Source: Lachnospiraceae bacterium
GTDB lineage: Bacteria > Bacillota > Clostridia > Lachnospirales > Lachnospiraceae
Direction of reading: 5' to 3'
NCBI GenBank assembly: GCA_024692885.1
Contig: JAILLZ010000007.1
Location: 1-32,534, forward strand
Length of the DNA stretch: 32,534 bases
Position 1 is the first letter of the stretch. Each line of letters opens with the position of its first letter. The translations under genes were made by a program, and so were the position numbers. Below the pieces are notes generated by a model, which did not search any database, was not told the DNA's origin, and saw only the letters and a list, made by a program, of their open reading frames with translations. This document shows positions 24,410 through 32,534 of the stretch, piece after piece.

Positions 24410-26611
24410 CTACTCAGTTTGTTTTATTATTGCTCTGGCGTAGATGTCCGCCTTGGCATCATAAAGGTAATTCTTATCTGCGTCATAGCATTTGATTACG
24501 ACCTGATCTATGGACTCCTCCAATGCTTTCGGATATCTTATTCCTTCATCCACACCACATAACTCTTCAGAAATCAAAGCATGTCCATCTGCATCATATA
24601 CCACGAAATATTTCATGTTTTCTATGGCATTCGGTATAAGCTTAAATGTGACGGTCGTGTCATCCGAATTTTCTGTAAGTTCATAGCTTCCGACCTGATT
24701 TGGAAGTTCCGTTGTTCCCTCGTATGCAGGTATCAAAAGTTCACCCTGAAGTATTCCCGGATCTATCTCGCAATCTGCTATGAATGTATCTCCGTCGTAA
24801 AGTCTTATGATTACTTTTTCAACGTTGGCGGTAGCCGTCATAAGATGTGTTATGACACTGTCTGAAGCTGTTCTCTCGCCAACTTTTGTTCCGTCGCACC
24901 AAAGTTCGAAATCCGTAATGTTGTATTTGAAATCTTCAGGAACACTTATTCCCAAATCAAATACCAGGGTCTCATACTTCGGAACAATGTAATATGAGGC
25001 TCCCGAAATGTTATTTGCCACTACGAGCTGAGTCCCGAATTCATTTCCGAAATCTTCTCCGGTGAGTATCTTATCCAATGCTCCGCAGGTCAAACGGTTA
25101 AAGCTGTTTACATTCTGGCTGAAGGTAGTAAGTGCATCGAGTTCCTGTAGCTGTAAATCCTCGTAGGCATCAAGGATTGAATTGTATTCTGCTGCATCTA
25201 TCTCACCGAGCCTGTACTGTATTCCCGACTCCTTGTAGCCCTCTTCCTTATCCTGTCTCTGTTCCTGCAAAAGCGTGTATGTATTTCTAAGGCCAATGTA
25301 GGTATTGAATGCGTCTTCAACTTCGTCCTCTTTGTCGGACTCGGCGATCTTAAGCTCTGTCGTAGTGTTGTAATATTCTAAGATAGTGTCGTAAAGTGCA
25401 TTTGGGTCATCCTGCATATACCACGATCCGTCAGCTTTTCCTTTGAAAAGGGTCTTTGCAAAGCTGAATCTGATCGGCCAGATACCTATCTTGTAACTGC
25501 CTTCCCAATATCTGTCGATAGCCTTGAGAAACTGCTTGTTAGCCTGTTTCAGTTTTGTTTTGTTTATGGTCTTTCCTGCTACTACCGAATTATAGTATGG
25601 GGCAATTATAGCCATGTCCCCGGATTTCATATTGCTGCTTATTGCACTGTAGACCGTTGTAACATCAATGTAAGCAAGACTTTTGTTCGCTCTGCTTTCA
25701 TAGATTTCCGAATCGTTATCCAACGTATGTTGTTTAAGATACTTAAGGTCTTTTCTGTCCAGCTTATTTATGATATCCGTGGTGTAAGGTACCAAAAGCT
25801 TATAGTCGGAAAGTGTAGGGTCCGAAACATTGCCGTAATCATCCACAAAACCCACCAGCTTGGCTAACTTTTTACATGCCGCATTCGTAGAGCTTATGGT
25901 GGAAACTATCTTTGACTCTATGTCCTTTACTCCCTGCTCCGCCTCTTTTAAGTCAGCATCGTTTTTTTCTCCGGTAGCCACCATTGCCGCCACCTTAGCC
26001 TTCTTATCTTTTGCGATAAGCAGTCTTTCCTCATCCATTTCTATGGATTGACGCCCTTTATATATGGTGATATAGAGGTCTGTCACCTTCTCATTCAAAT
26101 CGAGTTTGAGCGCCTCTATCTCTTTTTTGGTTTCTCTTACCTCCTCCAATGCTTCCATAGGTTCATAGGTTGTCTCCCTTATTTCCTCAAAAGTGAGGTC
26201 CCTAGGAAAATCCATTGAAAAAAGGAATCTCCAGTGAAAATGTTTTACGTATTCTCTTTTTATCGCTGCGGACTTTACTTTGTTCTCATACTCGGCCTGT
26301 TTTTTTTCAAGCTTTTCGTTGAGATCGTCCAGTTTCACGCTTGTGGCATAGGCCAGCTTTTTTGCAGCATCCAAAGTGAGTGTCTTTGAAGGTACATGCT
26401 TTGATTCCGAACTCTCGGAAGTAGCAGTCGAGTTCGTTGCATCTCCCCAGCCACTGCCTGTACCCTGCTCTGAAGGCACATCAACGGTAACTGCTTTGGA
26501 TCTTCCCCCGGAAAAAAACACTATGACGCCGGCAAGAAGAAATGCTGTCGCGATAAACGCTTTCCACGGTATTCTTTTCTTTCTGATTCTTCTTACCTTG
26601 CGATCATTCAT
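24410..26611 (-). CDS. Membrane-anchored protein with TolC/OEP-like helical body
   Basis: 733 residues from ATG at 26611, where AAGGGG lies 9 nt upstream; the track start 19 codons earlier would overlap the MORN gene. A basic N-terminus and membrane helix (about 15-33) are followed by a Ser/Thr linker. Residues ~77-255 begin with LTLDAAKKLAYATSVKLDDL, like outer-membrane-efflux-family repeats, and continue as long helices. A second helical half (~370-535) has YRLGEIDAAEYNSILDAYEDL, a typical OEP second-repeat pattern. The C-terminal ~180 residues look like two beta domains. TolC-like proteins normally form outer-membrane channels; here it is tethered in an apparently single-membrane cell, so a periplasm-like stalk or scaffold is more likely. 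Domain call is by pattern only. Confidence 0.7.
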   Translation of the reverse strand: MNDRKVRRIRKKRIPWKAFIATAFLLAGVIVFFSGGRSKAVTVDVPSEQGTGSGWGDATNSTATSESSESKHVPSKTLTLDAAKKLAYATSVKLDDLNEKLEKKQAEYENKVKSAAIKREYVKHFHWRFLFSMDFPRDLTFEEIRETTYEPMEALEEVRETKKEIEALKLDLNEKVTDLYITIYKGRQSIEMDEERLLIAKDKKAKVAAMVATGEKNDADLKEAEQGVKDIESKIVSTISSTNAACKKLAKLVGFVDDYGNVSDPTLSDYKLLVPYTTDIINKLDRKDLKYLKQHTLDNDSEIYESRANKSLAYIDVTTVYSAISSNMKSGDMAIIAPYYNSVVAGKTINKTKLKQANKQFLKAIDRYWEGSYKIGIWPIRFSFAKTLFKGKADGSWYMQDDPNALYDTILEYYNTTTELKIAESDKEDEVEDAFNTYIGLRNTYTLLQEQRQDKEEGYKESGIQYRLGEIDAAEYNSILDAYEDLQLQELDALTTFSQNVNSFNRLTCGALDKILTGEDFGNEFGTQLVVANNISGASYYIVPKYETLVFDLGISVPEDFKYNITDFELWCDGTKVGERTASDSVITHLMTATANVEKVIIRLYDGDTFIADCEIDPGILQGELLIPAYEGTTELPNQVGSYELTENSDDTTVTFKLIPNAIENMKYFVVYDADGHALISEELCGVDEGIRYPKALEESIDQVVIKCYDADKNYLYDAKADIYARAIIKQTE

Positions 26612-26612
26612 A

Positions 26613-27851
26613 CTATGAATCCCCTTCATCCATAGACGATATAAAATACATATCAAAACCGCTGCCACCGGAATCTCTTGTCAAAAACGAATAAACAAGT
26701 CCGTTCTTTTCAAATGAATACAAGTAAACCGGATAATTGTACGTGTAGGAATTTACCGTTATCAAATCCTGAAGTTCCGTAACCACGTCCATCTCAGGTG
26801 CCCCTGAATATACGGATTTCAGTTTTGACATCTCATATATGCCCACAAGTTCCGGATATGTGGCATAGGAATCACCCTGATAAGAAGGATTTCCCAGCAC
26901 TTCTTTTATATCCGAAACCGAACTGCACACATTGTTGCCAAATTTGATGTAGTCCCTAAGGACATATATCTCTTTTATTGTTGAAGCATCTCCGATTTCC
27001 TCATTATCCACCGGAATCGAATAAATAACATCTATATCGGAAAGATATACTCCCATGTATTTGGATCCGCTGTAAACCTTGCGGTGTCCTACATATGCGC
27101 TTGCAAGCTCCGAGGTCTGCATTCCGACCATCTGGCTGTAAGCTATATCATCAGCTGCAAATGTTCCTGTGAATGCCATGTTTCCGGAAGTGTCGTAAAG
27201 CATTCCTGTGCCTTCCTTCATTCCGGCAACAAATTCTCCCTCATATTCCATGGCGCCGCTCTCACGAAACAGCTTTCCGTTGCCGCTAAAAAGGTTTTCA
27301 TGAAAATTACCGGTGTATTTAACTACCTCTCCCGGATAATAGAGTGTGCCGTTTCCCTCATACTTGCTCTTATCAAATGAGCCAATGTAGACCTTGTTGC
27401 CATCTCTGTCAAACAAAGTTCCGTAACCGCTCACGTAGCCCTTCTCGACATTTCCTTCATATGCCAAATATCCACCCTTACCCTTAATCCTTACAGTGCC
27501 AGACTGAATTCTAAGCATGGCGGATGTGTATTTGTATGTCTTAATGCCGTCGGCACTGCTGAAGGAACCGAAAGGCGCTCGCACCATCACTATGTACAAA
27601 AGCGAAACCGATCCGAGTATCACTACTACGGCAAACGCCAGTTTCTTAGATACCATCCAGTTTCCGATTGTATAGTAGTCATTCTTATGCTGTGGTTTGA
27701 TGTCCAGGAGCTTTACAAAGAATTCCCTGACCTTTGTAAATACCCTTGTCCTCAAATAAGAAAGACTGGTATACATCCGGAGTTTGGTGACGATTGGCAT
27801 TATTCTGGATTTAATTGCATTAACGATTACTGAAAAAAAACCCTGATTCAT
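26613..27851 (-). CDS. Membrane-anchored MORN-repeat protein
   Basis: 412 residues. The first ~70 are basic and amphipathic, followed by a membrane helix at 71-90. Residues ~130-231 hold at least four MORN repeats, such as YEGNVEKGYVSGYGTLFD, YIGSFDKSKYEGNGTLYY and YEGEFVAGMKEGTGMLYD. The remaining ~180 residues are a mixed domain with no recognised family. With basic residues on the N-terminal side, the MORN part would face outside the cytoplasm. MORN proteins often act as scaffolds. The gene follows the cyclase-like gene by 11 nt, and its TAG is one base before the start of the TolC-like gene, so these three are one transcript. Confidence 0.82.
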   Translation of the reverse strand: MNQGFFSVIVNAIKSRIMPIVTKLRMYTSLSYLRTRVFTKVREFFVKLLDIKPQHKNDYYTIGNWMVSKKLAFAVVVILGSVSLLYIVMVRAPFGSFSSADGIKTYKYTSAMLRIQSGTVRIKGKGGYLAYEGNVEKGYVSGYGTLFDRDGNKVYIGSFDKSKYEGNGTLYYPGEVVKYTGNFHENLFSGNGKLFRESGAMEYEGEFVAGMKEGTGMLYDTSGNMAFTGTFAADDIAYSQMVGMQTSELASAYVGHRKVYSGSKYMGVYLSDIDVIYSIPVDNEEIGDASTIKEIYVLRDYIKFGNNVCSSVSDIKEVLGNPSYQGDSYATYPELVGIYEMSKLKSVYSGAPEMDVVTELQDLITVNSYTYNYPVYLYSFEKNGLVYSFLTRDSGGSGFDMYFISSMDEGDS

Positions 27852-27862
27852 CTAATCACCCG

Positions 27863-30181
27863 TCAATCCATATGCAATCTTAAAAGTTCTTCAGCCGGAC
27901 CCTGATTCAATAATCTCTCACTCTCGAAGAGATACCATTTTACAAGTGCGTCCTTAGGCACTTCCTTCAAAATCTCCGAAAACAAATTTCTCGCAAGATA
28001 GAAATTTGAAGATTTAAAGCTTTCCATTGCCTTGCTGTATTTTTCCAGATTCTCTTTCTTGCCGTTCCTGATGCTTACAGGATTTGCGGCCAAAACTTCA
28101 TAGAGATCCAGTTTTATTTCGCCTTCGCGGATATATCCCACGTAACGAAGTCCATCGGAAATGCCCTCGTGTCTCTTCACACTCTCGGTAATGCAAAGGC
28201 AAAGACCAAGTTTTCTGAGCCACATCGAGTATTTCTCCAAAAGAGCTGATTCTTCCGAATACAAAAATGCTATGCTCTGAAGACTTGTTCCGGCCACCCC
28301 GTATCTAAACTGTCCAAAATGCAGCACCACTCCGGCTCTCGGGCTTCCCGGCCAGACGTTACTCTCCTCGTGGCAGAAATCAATTCCAAACGGAAGGACC
28401 TGTTCCTTCTCCTTGAACACTATTTTCACCAGGCCGACACTCATATCACTTGATACAAGGACACCTCCGCTTTTTTCCTGGTGTTTTTCCATAATTGAAA
28501 GAAGCCTGTTCATGTCGGAAATATTGTCAAGCATTCTCATTTGCTCATCTGCCACTGACAAAATGGCTTCTGTTCCGTTAAATTCCGCCACATCCCCGAC
28601 TTCCACTTCAGCGATTGAAGTCTTGTCCAGGATGGTCTCTATCTTTTTTGGGGCAAATCTGAAATATGCCTCATATACCTGATATGCGGTGTAATTCATT
28701 CTTCTGAATGCCATCGCTATCTCGCCCAATGCTTCCCAATGTTTGGCTATGCGATATGGTTTGTTCTCCGGTATTACAACTTCCTCTCCGCTTCCCTTTG
28801 ACACTTCACCCATCGTATCCGAAAGCTGATGTAATGCTCTGTATTCAAAGAAGCTCTTTACCGAGAATATAATGGCAAATATGAGAAGAGCCACTCCTAA
28901 AAATAACCAGACCCTTAACATATCCCAGATATTTATCTCTTCCAGCTTGTAAAGCCCTGCCAAAACGTACGGAACCTGATTGTCCCCTTCTTTCATGGAG
29001 ATTACCGACACGGCATATCTTTCTCCGCGATAACGTATCACGCCATGTGCACTCTTGTCAGAGACAGCCTTCATACAAAGCTTTTCAAATTCGCTGCCGT
29101 AAAGATCTTCGCAGCTCATATTGTTTCGTCCTCTCTTTGAGGCTACAGTTTCAAGGTTGCCGTCGATAACCAATGTATCCCAAAGAGATCCCGACAGGCT
29201 TGTCTTTAAGGAATCATAGTTGTCATCTAAAGTGAGTTCATCGGCAACCTTATCTTTAAGTGCATCCAAATAACCGTCCATAAATGACAAGGTGGCCTGC
29301 TCCGTCTCCCTTAACCCTCTCAAATGTCCCGGAACACCGGTAAGGGAAAGCAGAACTGCCATTCCGCAAATGCATAGAATGGCTACTGAAATAAACGGAT
29401 GTCTGTTGCAAAGGATGATTAGTGCAAGAATAGCTATCGCACCTGTTGCCAAAAGAACCAGAAATACAGTTGTTACCGTAGGAAAAGCATGCATTCGGTT
29501 TATAAATCCGATGCTTGCGGATAAATATGCGTTCTTAGCAGTTTCATCTATCTTGAAGTATTCCCCCGGTGCTTCTTTATCTGTCCAAATATTGAGGACA
29601 CCACCCCTGTAAACTGCTTCGAGATAAATTGAACCATCGGTGGATTTCTTCTCAAATATCTGCTTTGGAGTTTCTGTCTCCTCGTTTTCATTCGAAAACT
29701 CATGTATTACAGAACTCTCGATACTGAAAATGTATGCGCCTGAACCATCCTCCTCCACGACACCTATATAGAATTCCCCCGCCTCCTCTGAAGCGGATGA
29801 AACTCTGGTGTCTTCCGGAAGACTGAAAGCTGAAGATTGTTTCATTGGATTAAGATTGGCATCAAAAAGAACGAGAACATGATATCCCCCTGTGGCAGCG
29901 ACAATCATCGGGCCTTCTTTCCATGTTCCAATGTACTCAAAGGCAGATAATCCCAGTGTCTCAGCGCTGGTTAAGACATCTAATTTGTTCTCTGTAAATT
30001 TGTAAGCAGAGGAGCCATTGCTCCTTTGATCAATCACATATGACACTTCATCTGATGAACAGCCACCAAGATATGCACCCTTTCTTTCCGATGAATCCAT
30101 GGAAAGAAGTACCCCCTGCATAATGCATAAAATTGCGACAATCCAAACGATCAGCGCCAATATCAGCATTCTTCTTTTCAT
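27863..30181 (-). CDS. Four-TM membrane protein with degenerate class III cyclase-like domain
   Basis: 772 residues. Membrane helices lie near 4-27, 230-256, 259-278 and 419-443. Two large extracytoplasmic loops result: 28-229 is beta-rich, and 279-418 is sensor-like. After the last helix, a HAMP-like stretch leads into YEAYFRFAPKKIETIL, the entry segment of adenylate/guanylate cyclases, and then a domain to about 695 with GVVLHFGQFRYGVAGTS and DLYEVLAANP, both echoing cyclase consensus. The usual second metal-binding Asp motif and the catalytic Asn/Arg are not recognisable, so it is probably inactive or only nucleotide-binding. A TPR-like tail ends the protein. It could sense an outside signal and pass it to the injection machine; that is inference. 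Confidence 0.72.
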   Translation of the reverse strand: MKRRMLILALIVWIVAILCIMQGVLLSMDSSERKGAYLGGCSSDEVSYVIDQRSNGSSAYKFTENKLDVLTSAETLGLSAFEYIGTWKEGPMIVAATGGYHVLVLFDANLNPMKQSSAFSLPEDTRVSSASEEAGEFYIGVVEEDGSGAYIFSIESSVIHEFSNENEETETPKQIFEKKSTDGSIYLEAVYRGGVLNIWTDKEAPGEYFKIDETAKNAYLSASIGFINRMHAFPTVTTVFLVLLATGAIAILALIILCNRHPFISVAILCICGMAVLLSLTGVPGHLRGLRETEQATLSFMDGYLDALKDKVADELTLDDNYDSLKTSLSGSLWDTLVIDGNLETVASKRGRNNMSCEDLYGSEFEKLCMKAVSDKSAHGVIRYRGERYAVSVISMKEGDNQVPYVLAGLYKLEEINIWDMLRVWLFLGVALLIFAIIFSVKSFFEYRALHQLSDTMGEVSKGSGEEVVIPENKPYRIAKHWEALGEIAMAFRRMNYTAYQVYEAYFRFAPKKIETILDKTSIAEVEVGDVAEFNGTEAILSVADEQMRMLDNISDMNRLLSIMEKHQEKSGGVLVSSDMSVGLVKIVFKEKEQVLPFGIDFCHEESNVWPGSPRAGVVLHFGQFRYGVAGTSLQSIAFLYSEESALLEKYSMWLRKLGLCLCITESVKRHEGISDGLRYVGYIREGEIKLDLYEVLAANPVSIRNGKKENLEKYSKAMESFKSSNFYLARNLFSEILKEVPKDALVKWYLFESERLLNQGPAEELLRLHMD

Positions 30182-30195
30182 ATAGTTTATCTCTG

Positions 30196-31041
30196 CTATT
30201 TAGATAGATTCTCCGTTCCTATAACCTTAAAATGGTTATACAGGAAGGAAAGCCACAACACGTCTCCAAATATAATCTGAGAAATCAGTGATAAAAGTGC
30301 TATTACAACCAGTATCACGGATATACGCAACAGTATTGCAAATATCCTGTCGCGATTTCTCATATACACATTTTTTATCTTGGCAAGGATTCCTCTCTTT
30401 TCTTTAGGAACCGCTGCAATCCTTATATCCCTGTACAGCTCGCTGAACCTCGAATAGCTCCGATTGGCCATCTTTCTGGTTATCAACTGATAGCTTATTG
30501 TCTTGTCGGAAGACTGAGGTTCCAGGATATCTCGGATAATGTTGGCACAGGCATATACGCATTCCGCCTCACCATGGTCCAGGTCGAACTCCTTCAAATC
30601 TATCTCATATCCGAAGAAGATTTCATCATCCACATCTATGTTTACCTGACGCTGCTTGAGTATCAGATATAGCAGCTGCCATGGTATATGGGAACCTATG
30701 CAGGTCACCAGTATATTCATTGCGATGTCCTCGCATCTGGTGAGGCTGTACGCATCCCCCATATAAAAACTGTCGATGGGTCTGGCCTGTTTGTATGGGA
30801 AGACCATCATAAGGTCTCCCTCGGAGATAAAGGTATCCACGATTCTTTCTGCCGCTGTGTCCGATGTTTCCTCAAGAAGCTTCAGAAGATGCTTCACTAT
30901 CGAGTGATCGTGCACACAGAGCACGGTGTAAAGATCGTTTGCAGACGAGCGAAGGTCACGACAAACATAAACATCGTTTTTTTCGCCTTTTAAAGATACC
31001 TTTACAACCAGAAGCTGCTGTCTGGCAGATTCAAACGTCAT
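30196..31041 (-). CDS. Kinase-like (probable pseudokinase) protein with C-terminal membrane helix
   Basis: 281 residues. The body (1-225) follows a shortened protein-kinase-like layout: N-terminal strands, a helix with IVKHLLKLL, a hinge-like MMVFPYKQARPIDSF, then PWQLLYLILKQRQVNIDVDDEIFFGYEIDLKEF in the place of the catalytic loop and following strand. There is no HRD, no DFG and no clear lysine motif, so phosphotransfer is unlikely. A basic loop leads to a membrane helix at about 234-256 and a short outside tail. Its ATG overlaps the upstream stop as ATGA. Functionally it may be a cytoplasmic docking platform at the membrane. The kinase-like reading is tentative; the membrane topology is better supported. 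Confidence 0.65.
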   Translation of the reverse strand: MTFESARQQLLVVKVSLKGEKNDVYVCRDLRSSANDLYTVLCVHDHSIVKHLLKLLEETSDTAAERIVDTFISEGDLMMVFPYKQARPIDSFYMGDAYSLTRCEDIAMNILVTCIGSHIPWQLLYLILKQRQVNIDVDDEIFFGYEIDLKEFDLDHGEAECVYACANIIRDILEPQSSDKTISYQLITRKMANRSYSRFSELYRDIRIAAVPKEKRGILAKIKNVYMRNRDRIFAILLRISVILVVIALLSLISQIIFGDVLWLSFLYNHFKVIGTENLSK

Positions 31042-32534
31042 TCATTATCCCCATTGAAATCTTTTTTCTTTACGATGGCGTATGCATAAGTTGAAATCAT
31101 CGGCATATCCGTGCAGTAAATCCTGATTTCATATACGCCTTCCTTGGAAGGTGCCGTGTAGATACCGTCTGCAGATATCTCACCGCTTCCCGGTTCTGTA
31201 AGCTCGTATGAAATGGATGCCGGCTCCATATTGTGATATGAGATACCGAAATAATGATTCTCCTTGACTCCCATAACGAAGGTAGGTGTCTCAGCTGAAA
31301 TACTCTGATTTTTGTCGGCACGTACCTTTTTGGTATCCGTTCCCGAAGGGAATCTGATGGCTACCCAACGATATGTCAGCACCAGAAGATCCGCATCCTC
31401 CAAAAGCTGTGCAGCAACCACGAAACTTCCTTTATCATTCAGCACTTTCACGGCAGTCTCTGCCTTGGCTGCACCGGCCTGATTGAACAGACGGGAGTTG
31501 CCGTAGATTGTGCTCTTTGCATTCTGTCCCAAAGACTCGTCCTCAGAGAGATACTCGTATCCCACTTCCACATATACATTTCCGTTTCCGAGTCCGTGTA
31601 CTATCTCTCCGGAATAACAGATATCTCCTTCTCTTGCATCCATCCCGAGAGGTATCTCAACTATACCTGTAGCGTATTCGATACCGTTTGAAACAGGAGC
31701 CGCACTTTCCGTCACCGGAGAAGGAGCTGCTACGACATTTACATCTCTGATATCAACATCCTTCTTAAAGAACTCGAGTAAATCTCCTCGTTTCAAATCG
31801 TCCGAAGGAGCGGAAATGTATTTTTTGACGTTCTTTTCTTTTACTTCTTCTATTACATAAGCGCTGTCGGTTCTAACAAGACGAAGTTCGGCAAGCGGAA
31901 TATAATCTCCTGCTCCTCCCACTGAACGCATCTCGAGAGACATCTGTCCAAGGCGCTTATTTACAAGTTTTAATGGGGAAATATCTTCCAGGGAAATCCT
32001 GACTGAAAAATTGCTGTCAACCGGAATCTCCGTGCCATCTTCGCTTCCCACTGCCGAACGGGATTGAAGGATGACATTGGTCTCAACGGCATCTGTATTT
32101 AAAACCTTGAGCCAGTATTCAAGATTGCATACTTCACCTCTTGAAAGGTGGAGGTCCTTGACATCAATGGCTACATCATGGCCGCCTGCTGCGGTCTCAA
32201 AACCAGGCACCTGAAGTACACCGTGATAATCCAAATCCACATCGACGTTGCTTCGTTTGGTAATCTTCACGATGATTTTTACATTCTGGCCCTTGCACAC
32301 TGTTCCGGGCATGATTACTTCGCCGGAATAATTGCTTGTTGTAAACAGATTTTCGCGAGTCAGAAGCTCGCTCTCCATTTCAAAAGGTTTCTCCAGCTCA
32401 GCTGTATCGACGAGATACAGTTCGTATCCCTCCGTGATCCTGTTGTATTCGTATTCTTTGTCCGTATCCGAATGAATCGGTGAATATACGGTATGTGCAG
32501 GTTTCTCGCTGTAACGAAGGCAAAGCGTTACATC
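31038..32534 (-). CDS. Beta-rich protein with C-terminal Ig-like domain, N-terminus off window
   Basis: The track starts this at 32378, but the frame is open to the window edge (498 visible codons), and the extra upstream stretch is clearly coding: LCLRYSEKP, then YNRITEGYELYL. That pattern resembles a motif found in other CIS-cluster proteins, so the ATG at 32378 is internal. Most of the protein is beta-rich (repeated VxVxL strand patterns). Residues near the end, GSGEISADGIYTAPSKEGVYEIRI, look like a bacterial Ig-like repeat. A Ser/Pro-containing linker lies mid-protein. No membrane helix is seen in the visible part. Its ATGA overlap with the pseudokinase gene ties it to the envelope module. 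Function is unknown. Confidence 0.78.
   Translation of the reverse strand, partial: DVTLCLRYSEKPAHTVYSPIHSDTDKEYEYNRITEGYELYLVDTAELEKPFEMESELLTRENLFTTSNYSGEVIMPGTVCKGQNVKIIVKITKRSNVDVDLDYHGVLQVPGFETAAGGHDVAIDVKDLHLSRGEVCNLEYWLKVLNTDAVETNVILQSRSAVGSEDGTEIPVDSNFSVRISLEDISPLKLVNKRLGQMSLEMRSVGGAGDYIPLAELRLVRTDSAYVIEEVKEKNVKKYISAPSDDLKRGDLLEFFKKDVDIRDVNVVAAPSPVTESAAPVSNGIEYATGIVEIPLGMDAREGDICYSGEIVHGLGNGNVYVEVGYEYLSEDESLGQNAKSTIYGNSRLFNQAGAAKAETAVKVLNDKGSFVVAAQLLEDADLLVLTYRWVAIRFPSGTDTKKVRADKNQSISAETPTFVMGVKENHYFGISYHNMEPASISYELTEPGSGEISADGIYTAPSKEGVYEIRIYCTDMPMISTYAYAIVKKKDFNGDNE

Noticed and set aside
1-32534. Complete prophage
   Set aside because: No capsid, portal, terminase, integrase, holin or lysin gene is seen. 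DUF4255, DUF4280 and the Afp15-like ATPase point to a CIS instead.
1-32534. Type VI secretion system
   Set aside because: There is a single full-length sheath rather than TssB/TssC, and no TssJ/L/M, TssK or ClpV. The cap and adaptor proteins are of extracellular-CIS type.
1-32534. CRISPR arrays, tRNA or rRNA genes, insertion sequences
   Set aside because: I saw no spaced direct repeats, cloverleaf-like segments or transposase genes. The repeats present are all within coding sequence.

Overview
The window is one continuous minus-strand gene cluster, cut at both ends, that encodes a phage-tail-like contractile injection system (CIS). The genes are tightly packed, with ATGA overlaps, 0-40 nt gaps and good GGAGG-type ribosome sites, some with TTG or GTG starts. 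This, with moderate GC and protein style (acidic, Lys-rich, N-terminally anchored proteins with no lipoprotein or outer-membrane signals), suggests a Gram-positive Clostridia genome, most likely Lachnospiraceae. That assignment is inference. No tRNA, rRNA, transposase, integrase or CRISPR array was seen.

Reading in the direction of transcription (right to left), the first ~11 kb (32534 to 21279) is not standard CIS material. It holds six genes: a partial beta-rich protein with a C-terminal Ig-like domain, a kinase-like protein with a C-terminal membrane segment, a four-TM protein ending in a degenerate class III cyclase-like domain, a membrane-anchored MORN-repeat protein, a membrane-anchored protein with a TolC-like helical body, and a large membrane-anchored protein with a coiled coil and a ~135-residue Ser-Gly linker.

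From 21269 to 1 come the particle genes in nearly phage-tail order: cap/terminator (DUF4255), a beta-rich hypothetical protein, a PAAR-like tip (DUF4280), sheath, tube, tail-assembly protein, DUF6760, a second tube-like protein, an 832-aa coiled-coil protein (probable tape measure), two CIS-tube-domain adaptor proteins, a gpD-like hub, a gp5/VgrG-like spike, gp25, two baseplate J-type wedge proteins and a gpI-like protein. A STAS-domain protein, a small hypothetical protein and a partial AAA+ ATPase (visible only as an open frame running off the left edge, so absent from the ORF track) follow.

The likely theme is a CIS whose particle genes are co-directional with an envelope-spanning and signalling module, suggesting a particle docked at or triggered through the cell envelope. 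No tail-fibre, phage lysis, capsid or obvious toxin gene is in the window. The points I rate highest are the envelope module itself, a candidate -1 ribosomal frameshift joining the tail-assembly protein to DUF6760, an Ala-rich insertion inside the baseplate hub, and a phosphorylatable STAS protein embedded in the operon.
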